DNA of 64,000 nucleotides, taken from Pseudoxanthomonas yeongjuensis. GTDB taxonomy: Bacteria; Pseudomonadota; Gammaproteobacteria; Xanthomonadales; Xanthomonadaceae. The DNA is taken from assembly GCF_010093345.1 (NCBI RefSeq), contig NZ_PDWT01000009.1, positions 23,389 through 87,388 of the forward strand. The letters are read 5' to 3'. The position numbers were made by a program, and so were the translations under genes. The notes under the pieces are model-generated. The model ran no database searches and was not told where the DNA came from. It saw nothing but the letters and a program-made list of their open reading frames with translations. Positions 49,723 through 59,200 of this stretch are shown one piece after another. Positions within the stretch are counted from its first letter, which is position 1; every line of letters starts with the position of its first letter.

Positions 49723-51054
49723 TCACTCGCGCGGATAGACCCGCGGCGCTGCTTCGTCCAGCCAAAGCAATTGCAGGTCCTTGCCGACGAAGCGCACGCG
49801 CAGGCTTTCGTAGCCGTCGACTGCGAACAGATCCTGGGTGAGCGGCGTCAGCCGCACCGTCGGCCGTCGGGGCAGGGCCAGCCACAGCACGCCATCGCGC
49901 TGCGCCACCTCGATGGCATCGGGTGATCCCGGCTTGCGGTAGCGTCCGGCCAGCGCCGCGAGCGCGCCGCTGTCCAAGGCCGGGGGTTGCAACCGTGCCG
50001 CCACGCCGGCCTGGGCCCAGGCGTAGTCGCGGCGCCGCTCCGGGTCAACGTTCTTGGCCTGCAATAGCCGTTGCAAGGCAAGCTCCTGCGCCTTCTCCAG
50101 CGCCTGCTCCGGCGGCGTGTCCACGTCGGGCGCCACGCCGCTGCCTTCCCAGTTGCCGCCGCTCACGGCGTGCTGCGGGCGACCGTAGGACACGCTGAGG
50201 ATGAAGTCCGGGGCGATGGGCAACAGCTTGTTGTTGTTGGCTGCGCCGACGGTCTTGGCGCCGACCAGTTCGCCCAGGTGGAACTGCTGCACGTCGTAGG
50301 CGAAGGCTTCGGCGGCCGAGGCGGTCTGGCCGTTGATCAGCACGTACAGGGGTTTTCCCTTCAGCCGTCCGGCCGGCAGGTATTCCAGGGTGCGCGACTG
50401 GCTGGGCGGTTTGGAGCCTTCCAGGAAGCTCAGTTCCAGCACGTCCGGATCCATGAAGTGGCTGACCAGGTAACGCACCGCGCCGTGCGAGCCGCCGCCG
50501 TTGTTGCGCACGTCTATCACGAGGGCATCGCCGCCCTGCAGGAAGCGCATCGCCGCGTCGTAGGCGGCGCCGGTTTCGTCGTTGATCCAGTGGAAGCCGG
50601 TCACGCGCAGGTAGCGGAGATTGCCGGGCAGGATCTTCATCTCGCCCAGGCCGTGGTTGCTGCGCTCGGCCAGCCGTCGGTAGTAGGCGTCTTCGCCGGC
50701 CGCGCTTTGCGGTTCCGATTGCGCCGCGGCGTAGGCGGTGGGATCCACGCGCAGCGACAGGTGGCGGTCGTCGCTGACCTCGCGCAGGTCGCGGGTGATG
50801 CGGTCGGCGAACTGGACCGCATCGTCGGTGTCGTAGTCGCCGGCGCGCTGGCTGGCGTCCAGGCGTTCGATGATTTTCGGCCGCATTTCGGGGAAGACGT
50901 AGCCTTCCCGGAATTCCTTTTTGATCGCGGCCAGCGCGGCGTCGCGCTGTTTGGCCGACAGGCGTTCGGCGGCCCAGGCGGAGGCGCCGGAGGTGTTCAA
51001 GGCGGCTGCGGCGCCTAAGGCGATCAGCACTGCGATCCTGCGCAACGAAGTCAT
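49723..51054 (-). CDS. S41-family (tail-specific protease-like) peptidase, exported
   Basis: 443 residues. Signal peptide (RIAVLIALGAAAALNTSGASAWA) followed by an N-terminal helical lead-in (RDAALAAIKKEFREGYVFPEM) and an S41 domain. ALVIDVRNNGGGSHGAVRYL is the first S41 motif and LINGQTASAAEAFAYD carries the catalytic Ser. GEGVAPDVDTPPEQAL-like sequence closes the fold. No PDZ domain is apparent, as in IRBP-like members. The start overlaps the MarR gene stop by four bases, so the two are coupled. Confidence 0.88.
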   Translation of the reverse strand: MTSLRRIAVLIALGAAAALNTSGASAWAAERLSAKQRDAALAAIKKEFREGYVFPEMRPKIIERLDASQRAGDYDTDDAVQFADRITRDLREVSDDRHLSLRVDPTAYAAAQSEPQSAAGEDAYYRRLAERSNHGLGEMKILPGNLRYLRVTGFHWINDETGAAYDAAMRFLQGGDALVIDVRNNGGGSHGAVRYLVSHFMDPDVLELSFLEGSKPPSQSRTLEYLPAGRLKGKPLYVLINGQTASAAEAFAYDVQQFHLGELVGAKTVGAANNNKLLPIAPDFILSVSYGRPQHAVSGGNWEGSGVAPDVDTPPEQALEKAQELALQRLLQAKNVDPERRRDYAWAQAGVAARLQPPALDSGALAALAGRYRKPGSPDAIEVAQRDGVLWLALPRRPTVRLTPLTQDLFAVDGYESLRVRFVGKDLQLLWLDEAAPRVYPRE

Positions 51055-51605
51055 GGGCTTGCCTTTGTCCTGGTCGGTTTGGGTGGGGATTGCTTGGTCG
51101 GGGATTGCTTGGTTGGAGATGGGGAACCCTGCGCGTCGAGGCTGGCCTGGGCCTGGCTCATGCGCGCCTTGAAGGGTTGGCGTTCCAGTGCGTCTATCGC
51201 TTCGCGCAGCAGTTGCGAAAGGGGCAGGGACAGTTCGTTGTCCAGGGTCTGGGCGGCGGCGTTGGTGATGGCCCATTGGCTTTCCAGCGCGGGCAGCATT
51301 TCCAGGGCGGCGGGGCTCAGGGCGACGATGCGTTCGCGGGCGTCGCTGCCGACCCGCATTTCGATCAGGCCGTCGCGGGCCATCTGCGAGACGGTCTGGC
51401 TGACGGCGGAGTGGCTGATGCCGGCGCGCTGGGAAAGGGTGCGGATCGAGGCCGAGCCCAGTTCGCGCAATACCCGCAGGACCGGGGTGTAGCGCGGGCG
51501 GTAGTTCAGGGCCAGGTCGGCGTAGGCGGCCTGGACGGAGCCGTCCAGGGTTTCGATGAGGTGCCTGAGCAGGGTGCCCAGGGTGGCGTTGGCGGGGACT
51601 GGCAT
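51051..51605 (-). CDS. MarR-family transcriptional regulator
   Basis: 184-residue winged-helix repressor. The core helix-turn-helix is ASIRTLSQRAGISHSAVSQTVSQMARDGLIEMRVGSDARERIVALS. The C-terminus is unusual: after the dimerisation helices comes a Lys/Pro/Ser tail with near-repeats of SPTKQ (SPTKQSPTKQSPPKPTR). It is upstream of and overlaps the S41 peptidase gene, which it probably controls together with itself. Confidence 0.88.
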   Translation of the reverse strand: MPVPANATLGTLLRHLIETLDGSVQAAYADLALNYRPRYTPVLRVLRELGSASIRTLSQRAGISHSAVSQTVSQMARDGLIEMRVGSDARERIVALSPAALEMLPALESQWAITNAAAQTLDNELSLPLSQLLREAIDALERQPFKARMSQAQASLDAQGSPSPTKQSPTKQSPPKPTRTKASP

Positions 51606-52097
51606 GGGGATAATGTATAAGCACTGTTACATCTCCGCAATCCCTGGTCCGGGGGTGGCTGGGCTACGGCGGGACGCGGATCACGCTGGCCAGAGATTGG
51701 CTGCAATCAGGGTCGGCGACCTTGAACGCAGCCTCGGGAGCTTGAACGCAGGGTCGGCGGGCTTGAACGCAACCTCGCGGAGCTTGATTGCAGGGTCGGC
51801 GGGTTTGAACACAGCCTCCGCGACCTTGACCGCAGGCTGGGCGAGCCTGAAAGCAGCCTCTGCGAGCTTGAACGCAGGGTCGGCAAGCTTGAACGCAGAC
51901 TCGCGGACCTTGAACGCAAGCGCGGCGAGCCTGCCTGCAGCCTTTCCGTCCTTGAACGCAGCGACGGGGAGGCTGATTCCCTGCTTCCCGGCAATGGCAG
52001 TGCAATCGCCCGGGGCCGGGCGCCGTCCGGCGGGCCGCGCAAACAGACAGGCCACCCGAAGGTGGCCTGTGGCGTACCTGGGTTGCCGGGTCACGTG
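51606..52097. other. 492-base region dominated by a 21-bp repeat array
   Basis: Between the MarR gene and a conserved unknown gene. Apart from the array at 51721-51971 it shows a hairpin GGCCACC-CGAAGGTGGCC type (52050-52070) that may end the 52098 gene transcript on the minus strand. Open frames run through the array on both strands, but none has a convincing ribosome site or known domain. Confidence 0.5.
51721..51971. repeat. 21-bp tandem repeat array, twelve units
   Basis: Eleven 21-base units and one 20-base unit (the first, 51721-51740). Each unit has a conserved CTTGAACGCA core and a variable 11-base part such as GGGTCGGCGGG or GCCTCTGCGAG. Read on the minus strand the units give a seven-residue repeat AFKLADP/AFKLAEA in the frame 51681-52094. 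The plus strand gives LNAGSAG-type heptads. The one-base deletion in the first unit shifts the minus-strand frame near its end. Whether it is translated is unknown. Confidence 0.85.
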
Positions 52098-52568
52098 TCA
52101 GCTGGCAGCGGCTTCCGGCTTGGCGCGCGGGCCGCGGGCCCAGCGCCCGCCGATTTCCTTGCGCAGTTCCTTCAGGCCGTGGGCGTCGCCGACCAGTTTG
52201 ATCTGGCCGTAGCCGTCCAGGGCGACGTCCATGATGTCGTTGCCCAGGGCGCTGGTGGTGTCGTCCAGCCGCGAGTGCAGGCGGCCGAGGCGTTCGAACA
52301 CGGGGCGCAGGCGGTCCAGTGCCACCAGGTCGGCCTGGGCGCCGGCCACGTCCAGGCTGGCAGGGACGATGTCGGGGTTGTCGCCCAGGACGCGGACGGT
52401 CTGGCGGCAGAACACTTCGCTCTTGTCGCCCATCCACAGCAGCTTGCGGCGTTCGCTGGGCTCCAGGGAGATCAGCCCGGGCAGGGCGGCCTCCAGCTGG
52501 GTCAGGGCGGCGAGGGCCGCGGCTTGCTGTTCGGCGGTGATGTCCAGCGAGATCAGGTTGAGGCTCAT
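52098..52568 (-). CDS. conserved hypothetical, mostly helical protein (156 aa)
   Basis: 156 residues, no signal peptide. The start at 52568 follows AAGGAGCAGTACCG, an excellent ribosome site. The sequence is helical and amphipathic, with blocks EPSERRKLLWMGDKSEVFCRQTVRVL, DLVALDRLRPVFERLGRL and ALGNDIMDVALDGYGQIKL. I believe this is a widespread proteobacterial family of unknown function but cannot name it. The 21-bp array lies directly downstream on the same strand. Confidence 0.75.
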   Translation of the reverse strand: MSLNLISLDITAEQQAAALAALTQLEAALPGLISLEPSERRKLLWMGDKSEVFCRQTVRVLGDNPDIVPASLDVAGAQADLVALDRLRPVFERLGRLHSRLDDTTSALGNDIMDVALDGYGQIKLVGDAHGLKELRKEIGGRWARGPRAKPEAAAS

Positions 52569-52895
52569 CGGTACTGCTCCTTGTTCCATTGATGGTGGTC
52601 GACCCGGCGATTCCGGGCCGGTGATGCCCCGCCGCGTCCCTGTCACGCGGTGGAGCGGGTGGGAATTTGGCAGGGGAGTGGGGTGGCTGGGAATAGGGAG
52701 ATTGCGTGTTGTTTTGTAGGAAATGTCTGACCCGGGCGCAGCTCCTGTTGGAACGATGTAAGTCGTAAGGCTCATGGCGAGGAGGCTAGAAAATAGCCAC
52801 AACGCTCTGATCCTGCTCCCCAATCCCATAGATGGTGCTAGCAAGTCGTATTGCGTAAGCTCACCGCTGCGAAAATCAATAACTCCTGAGCCTGC
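52569..52895. other. 327-base region upstream of the defence island
   Basis: From about 52680 the DNA becomes visibly less GC-rich, marking the left edge of the accessory segment. No gene is supported. It must hold the promoter of the helicase operon, but no clear hexamer pair is seen. An in-frame TGA lies three codons before the helicase ATG, fixing its N-terminus. Confidence 0.45.
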
Positions 52896-55800
52896 ATGCC
52901 ACGTATTTTTGACAATATCCAAGACGATCTTCTTGCTGCACTGCGGGCATCGCTATCAGTATCGAATCGGGCAGATTTCTGTGTCGGTTACCTCAATCTT
53001 CGTGGTTGGCAAGCGATAGATGACCTTGTCGGCTCTTGGAGCCCTGATCACGGTCAGATATGTCGCGTCATGGTCGGTATGCAACGGCCTTCGCACGATG
53101 AGATTCGCGATCTATATCGCGCTTCCGAAGGGGAGGGTGGTCTAGATAATGCCAGCGCCTCCCGCTTGAAATCGCAATTTGCAGCTCATGTTCGCGAACA
53201 AATCACTCTGGGTATCCCAACCGGAAAGGACGAGCATGCCCTGCGACGTTTCGCTACCCAACTTCGTGCGGGTCAGGTGGTTGTCAAGTTGTTCCTTCCC
53301 TATCCGCTGCACGCGAAGCTTTATCTTTTGTTTCGTGACGATGCGAACAATCCGATCACAGGATTTGTAGGAAGTAGCAACCTAACCATGCAAGGTTTGT
53401 CGAGGCAGGGTGAGTTAAACGTTGATGTTCTCGATCACCACGGAACGGAGCGATTGTCCCAATGGTTTGAAGACCGATGGAACGAGCGATGGGCCTTGGA
53501 TATTTCGAAAGACCTTGCCGACATCATTGATAACAGTTGGGCGCGTGAAGAATTAGTTCCGCCCTATCACATATATCTAAACATGGCGTATCACCTGAGC
53601 ACTGAGGCCCGTGCCGGATTGAGTCAGTTCCGTTTGCCGCCGCGCTTCGATCAGGAACTGTTCGAGTTCCAGAAGAGTGCAGTGAAAATCGCCGCACGGC
53701 ATTTGCATCGCCGCGGGGGCGTCCTCATTGGTGATGTGGTCGGCCTTGGCAAGACCATTATGGCAACGGCCCTGGCAAGAATGTTCGAGGACGATCTCGG
53801 CTATGAAACCCTGATCATTTGTCCTAAGAACCTGGAGCCAATGTGGCGACATTACCGTACGGAGTATGGTTTGCGTGGACAGGTGCTGCCGATCTCGCAG
53901 GTGACAAAGAAATTGCCCGATCTCAAGCCGTATCGACTGGTATTGATCGACGAGAGCCACAACTTACGCAACCGCGAGGGACGACGCTACAAGGCCATCG
54001 CTGATTACATCCGCAGCATTGATGCCAAGGTCATCCTGCTGACGGCGACGCCATACAACAAGACCAAAACCGACCTGTCCAGTCAGTTGCGTCTTTTCAT
54101 CGACGAGAAGGCCAGCATCGGTATCAGGCCCGAGCATTACATGCGCAAGCAAGGGTTGAGTGAGGCGGAGTTCGAGCGCAAGTGGCAATGCAAGGCCAAC
54201 TCCATTGTCGCCATAGAAAAGAGCGATGAGTTCGACGACTGGCGTGAACTGATCCGTCTGTACATGGTGCGTCGCACACGCAGCTTTATCCTGCAGCATT
54301 ACACCCAAGCCGATGACAGCGGACGTCGCTTCATCGCCGCCTCGGATGGAGAAAGACGCTATTTCCCCGAGCGCCAACCGCATTCGTTGACCTTCAGTAT
54401 TGACGAGCAGGATGCCGGCGACCGCTACGCGCGGCTGTACTCCGATGCAGTAGTGGATGAGATCAACAATCTGCATGTGCCCCGATACGGCCTGGGGAAA
54501 TATGCCGAACTGGAGGCCGTCAAGGCCGCTACGTCCGCCGAGCGCAAACTGATTGACAATCTGGGCCGGGCAGGCAAGCGGCTAATGGGGTTCTGCCGCA
54601 CCAATCTGTTCAAGCGCCTGGAGTCCAGCGGCAGTTCGTTCCTGCAGTCGATCGAGCGCCATGTGCTGCGCAACGAGATCTACCTGTATGCGATCCAGCA
54701 GGGCCTGGACTTGCCCTTGGGCGTGCTGGACCCCGGCGTGCTGGATGCTGACCGTGTTGATGAGGACGCAGAAGGCATTGAGGGCGAGCCGGAAGATCTA
54801 CTCGATGGGGTGGTCGAAGCTGTTATCGATGAAGAGGCCAGTGCATCGGGCTTCGCTCAGGCGCAAGTGATCTATCGCCAGTACGCGGGGGCATACAAGA
54901 AGCGTTTCAAATGGATCAGTCCAAAGCTGTTCAAGCCCAGCCTGGCGGAAGATCTTGCCGAAGACACTGACAGGCTGCGCGGGATCATGAATACCTATGG
55001 CCCTTGGCAAGCAACCGGCGACAGAAAGTTGGCTGAACTGTTGGACTTGGTCGCTACGCGCCACGGGAAGGACAAGGTCCTGGTATTCACCCAGTTTGCA
55101 GATACCGCACGTTACCTGGAACGAGAACTGCGCAGGGCAGGCGTGAAGCAGATCGATGTGGCGACCGGCGCTTCAGCTGACCCGTATGCGCTGGCTTGCC
55201 GGTTCTCACCCGATTCAAACCGTGCGCAAGTAAAGAAAGCAGACGAGTTGCGGGTGCTGGTCTGTACCGACGTGCTGTCCGAAGGGCAAAACCTGCAGGA
55301 CTGCAATGTGGTGGTCAATTTCGACCTGCCCTGGGCCATCATCCGGCTGATCCAGCGTGCCGGTCGCGTTGACCGGATTGGTCAGCGCGCCGAGCGGATT
55401 CACTGCTATTCCTTCTTGCCGGCAGAAGGTGTGGAGCGCCTGATCCGGCTGCGCGAGCGCATCCAGCAGCGGCTCACCGAGAACGCGGAAGTGGTCGGCA
55501 CAGACGAAGCCTTTTTCGAGGAAGACGAGGTCCAGGTCATCCGCGACCTATACACCGAAAAGTCTGGAGTGCTGGATGATGCCGATGACGAAGTTGATCT
55601 GGCGTCCTATGCCTGGCAAATCTGGAAAGAAGCCACCCAGGACGACGCCGAACTGGCACGCGCGGTCGAATCGCTACCGGCTGTGGTTTATTCCGCCAAG
55701 CAATTCAGTCTGGATGCGCAACGCGCGCCCTCGCTGGACGCCGTTGCAGCCAAAGGGGGCGCCCTGGTCTACGTCAAGTCGCCGGAAGGCAACGACCATC

Positions 55801-56282
55801 TGGCCTGGATTGGCCAGCAAGGCAACATTGTGACCGAATCGCAATTCTTGATCCTCAAGGCGGCCGAATGTTCTGCGGTGACGCCGGCGCAGCCACGCGC
55901 GGAGAATCACCACGAGCTGGTCGCGCAAGGTCTTCAACTCGCGGTGAGTCAGGACAAGTCCGTAGGCGGTGGCTTGGGCCGCCCATCCAGCCCGCGTCGT
56001 CGTGCGTACGAGCGCATGAAGTCTTATGCCCAGACGCAGCGCGGCACGCTCTTTTCCGATGCGGTGCTGGAAACCGCACTGGACGACATCTATCGCCACC
56101 CATTGCTGGAAACCGCTGCTGATCTGCTCAATCGCCTGCTACGCAGTGGCGTGAACGATGAAGAGCTGGCCGAAGCGGTCAAGACCCTGCGCGAAGAAGG
56201 GCGTTTGACCTATACCGAAGAAGACGCTGCGCTGCGTGAGCCGCGCATCGTTTGCTCCCTGGGCCTGATAGAGGAACACTGA
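52896..56282 (+). CDS. PLD-nuclease/SNF2-helicase fusion, restriction-like defence protein
   Basis: 1128 residues. Residues 1-200 form a phospholipase-D-type nuclease module with YPLHAKLYLLF (HxK at 139-141) and FVGSSNLTMQGL (159-162). A superfamily 2 SNF2-type helicase follows, with Walker A IGDVVGLGKTIMA (279-287), DEAH-box LIDESHNLRN (352-355), SAT-like LLTATPYN, and helicase-C motifs VLVFTQFADTARYL and RLIQRAGRVDRIGQ. The C-terminal 250 residues are not recognised. In such systems the helicase would translocate on DNA and the PLD module could cut it. First gene of a four-gene operon; the methyltransferase starts four bases after its stop. Confidence 0.9.
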   Translation: MPRIFDNIQDDLLAALRASLSVSNRADFCVGYLNLRGWQAIDDLVGSWSPDHGQICRVMVGMQRPSHDEIRDLYRASEGEGGLDNASASRLKSQFAAHVREQITLGIPTGKDEHALRRFATQLRAGQVVVKLFLPYPLHAKLYLLFRDDANNPITGFVGSSNLTMQGLSRQGELNVDVLDHHGTERLSQWFEDRWNERWALDISKDLADIIDNSWAREELVPPYHIYLNMAYHLSTEARAGLSQFRLPPRFDQELFEFQKSAVKIAARHLHRRGGVLIGDVVGLGKTIMATALARMFEDDLGYETLIICPKNLEPMWRHYRTEYGLRGQVLPISQVTKKLPDLKPYRLVLIDESHNLRNREGRRYKAIADYIRSIDAKVILLTATPYNKTKTDLSSQLRLFIDEKASIGIRPEHYMRKQGLSEAEFERKWQCKANSIVAIEKSDEFDDWRELIRLYMVRRTRSFILQHYTQADDSGRRFIAASDGERRYFPERQPHSLTFSIDEQDAGDRYARLYSDAVVDEINNLHVPRYGLGKYAELEAVKAATSAERKLIDNLGRAGKRLMGFCRTNLFKRLESSGSSFLQSIERHVLRNEIYLYAIQQGLDLPLGVLDPGVLDADRVDEDAEGIEGEPEDLLDGVVEAVIDEEASASGFAQAQVIYRQYAGAYKKRFKWISPKLFKPSLAEDLAEDTDRLRGIMNTYGPWQATGDRKLAELLDLVATRHGKDKVLVFTQFADTARYLERELRRAGVKQIDVATGASADPYALACRFSPDSNRAQVKKADELRVLVCTDVLSEGQNLQDCNVVVNFDLPWAIIRLIQRAGRVDRIGQRAERIHCYSFLPAEGVERLIRLRERIQQRLTENAEVVGTDEAFFEEDEVQVIRDLYTEKSGVLDDADDEVDLASYAWQIWKEATQDDAELARAVESLPAVVYSAKQFSLDAQRAPSLDAVAAKGGALVYVKSPEGNDHLAWIGQQGNIVTESQFLILKAAECSAVTPAQPRAENHHELVAQGLQLAVSQDKSVGGGLGRPSSPRRRAYERMKSYAQTQRGTLFSDAVLETALDDIYRHPLLETAADLLNRLLRSGVNDEELAEAVKTLREEGRLTYTEEDAALREPRIVCSLGLIEEH

Positions 56283-56286
56283 CATC

Positions 56287-59200
56287 GTGGCCAAGCTTGA
56301 TTTTCAGAACTTCCAAAAGGCCCTTTCCACTTTTGATTTTGCTGGACTGTTTGTCGATGTCCTTGGCTGGAATCGCGCCTCCAGCGATCGGGATTGGCAG
56401 GACGACGAAGCCGGTGGCACAGCTTTTCGCTATCGCATGGTTGCGGAGCTGGCGGGCGTGGCGGTGCTGCAAGTCGTTTCCAGCGACAGCTGGCCCGATG
56501 AAGCGCAACGACTTGCGATCTGGCGGCAGATCGCAAGTCGGCATTACGAGAATCTGCTGATCTTTACCGATCAGGCGGAGAAGGCATCGCAAAGCCTGTG
56601 GTACTGGGTCAAGCGCAGTAAGGATGCTGACACCGGAAAACCGAGGCTGACCTCGCGTCGCCATGAATATTTCCGCGGACAACCGGTGGATCTTTTCGCC
56701 TCCAAGCTGCAGGCGATGGTGGTGGAACTGTCCGAGCTGGATGCCAGCGGGCGTATCCCGGTGCTGGAAGTGGCGCAGCGCATGCAGGCCGCACTGGATG
56801 TGGAAACGACCACCAAGCGTTTCTATAAGTCCTATCAGGAGCAGCACGAGCAACTGCTTCAAGCCATTGAAGGCATTGACGACGACCGCGATCGCCGCTG
56901 GTACGCCTCGGTGATCCTCAACCGGCTCATGTTTGTCTGGTTCTTGCAGAAAAAACTATTTCTGAACAACGGCGATGCTGACTATCTGCGTCATCAATTG
57001 CAGGCCTCGCAGAAGCGGGGCAAGGATCAGTTCTTTGGCGAGTTCCTGAGCGCGCTTTTCTTTGAGGCTTTCGCGAAGCCCGTCGATGACCGGTCCGCTG
57101 CCACGCGTGCGCTGACCGGTGAGGTGCCCTATCTCAATGGTGGTCTGTTTCTGTACCACAAGCTTGAGCTGGATGAATATGCGAACCCACGGCTGGGACG
57201 GACACTCAAGATCGCCGACGCGGCTTTCGAAGGTGTGTTCACGCTGTTTGCGAGTTTCAGCTGGCACCTCGACGACACGCCCGGCGGGGACAGTGATGAG
57301 ATCAGTCCTGATGTGTTGGGCTATATCTTCGAGAAGTACATCAACCAGAAAGCCTTTGGCGCTTACTACACGCGGCCTGAAATCACCTCGTACCTCGCTG
57401 ACCGCAGTATCCATGCGCTGATCCTTGAAAGAATCAATCAGCCGGCCATGCCGGAGCTGGGTCTGCCCGCGATTGAGTTTGCCAATGTCTCGGACATGCT
57501 GGCGAAGATGGATGCCCGCACCGCTATTCGGCTAGTAAACGAAGTGTTGCCTTCGATCACTATCCTGGATCCTGCCGTGGGCTCCGGTGCGTTTCTGGTG
57601 GCCGCGCTGAAGTCGCTGATCAATGTTTATTACGCAGTGGTCGGCCGCGCCAAGTTGAATGCCAGTGAAGAGCTGGCGCGCTGGTTGAAGGGTATCGAGG
57701 ATGCGCATCCCAGTGTGGAGTACTACATCAAGCGCTGCATTGTTTCGGACAATCTGTACGGCGTGGATATCATGGAAGAGGCGACCGAGATCGCCAAGTT
57801 GCGGTTGTTCCTGGCTATGGTGTCGTCAGTGCGCAGAGTCGAGGACTTGGAGCCGCTGCCAAACATCGACTTCAATATCCTGCCAGGAAACTCGCTGGTC
57901 GGACTGATGCGGGTTGACGAGCATGAGTTCAACCGAAAGCAGGACGACCTGTTCAAACCACCGTTCCGCCGGCTGCTGGACGAAAAGAACCGCAAGCTCG
58001 ACGTCTATCGGCACGCCGCAGATGATATCGGGAAGGTTGCTGACTTGCGCGCAGTGCGGGACGACATCGACACCGAGATGCGCTATGCCACCGGCGTACT
58101 TAACGAGCTTCTGCGAGACCAGTTCGAGTCACTCGGCGTCAAGTACGAGCAGGCTACCTGGGATGCGACTAAACAAAAATTAGGCAAGCCCAAGAAGCGT
58201 CGCATAGAGCGCGCCGACATTGACGCCCAGCATCCGTTTCATTGGGGCTATATGTTCGATGAGGTCATGCAGCGTCGCGGCGGCTTTGACATCATTCTGG
58301 CCAACCCACCATGGGAAGTATTCAAACCACAGGCCAAAGAGTTCTTTTCGGAGCACTCCAGTCTAGTCAGCAAGAACAAGATGGCCATCAAGGAATTCGA
58401 GAAGGAACAGGACAAGCTACTCAAAGACAAGGCGGTGCGGGAGGCCTGGTTGGAATACGAGAGCCGCTTCCCGCACATGAATGGGTACTTCCGTTCCGCA
58501 TCTGAGTACCAGAAGCAGTTCGCGACCGTTGCAGGGAGGAAAGTGGGGGCCGATCTCAATCTCTACAAGCTGTTCACCGAGCGTTGTTTCCACTTGCTAC
58601 GCGAAGGTGGGCACTGTGGAATCGTCATTCCCAGCGGCATCTATACCGATCTTGGTGCCAAGGGCCTTCGTGATTTGCTATTCACTAAGACCACAATCCA
58701 TGGCTTGTTCAGTTTTGAGAATCGCAAGGAAATTTTCGAAGGTGTGCATCGTAGCTTCAAGTTTGTCGTGCTGACCTTTGAAAAGACTACAGTGCCACGC
58801 CTACAGGCAATCGGCGAACGTAACGCTAGCGCTGCGCCGGATGACCTGCTGTCACCTATTCGCACCGGCGAGCTTGGCACGCAGCGCTTCCCTGCTGCAT
58901 TTATGCGAGCAGATGTAGCGGAGTTGGACAGGTTTCCGGATGAGGGTGGGTTGTGGCTTGACGTAGAGTTGATCCGTAAGCTTTCTCCAGATGCCCATGC
59001 GGTGATGGAGTTTCATGCCGCCCTGGATTTGGCCATCGCATCGAAGATGTTTGAGTTCCCTGCACTAGGAAGAAGTGAAGACGGTTTCCAGAAGTTCGAA
59101 TTGCATCGTGAGCTACATATGACCGACGACAGCAAGCTCTTCAAAACTGATTCAGCACCATCTCGATTGCCCCTCTTTGAAGGCAAGATGATTCACCAGT

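Noticed and set aside
51721..51971. Considered as a CRISPR array
   Set aside because: The period is only 21 bases with a 10-base core and the variable parts are related to each other, unlike CRISPR spacers; no cas genes are present.
51681..52094. Minus-strand ORF through the 21-bp array (AFKLADP repeats)
   Set aside because: More suggestive than the plus frame, but no ribosome site, a frameshift near the end and no recognised family; not called as a gene, only discussed.
51556..52212. Plus-strand ORF through the 21-bp array (LNAGSAG repeats)
   Set aside because: It overlaps the MarR start and the antisense 52098 gene, has no ribosome site, and its non-repeat parts lack protein character. 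The repeat itself is reported instead.
52774..53019. 81-codon ORF overlapping the helicase start
   Set aside because: It lies in another frame over coding DNA of the helicase and has no supporting signal; the helicase frame has clear domains from its first residues.
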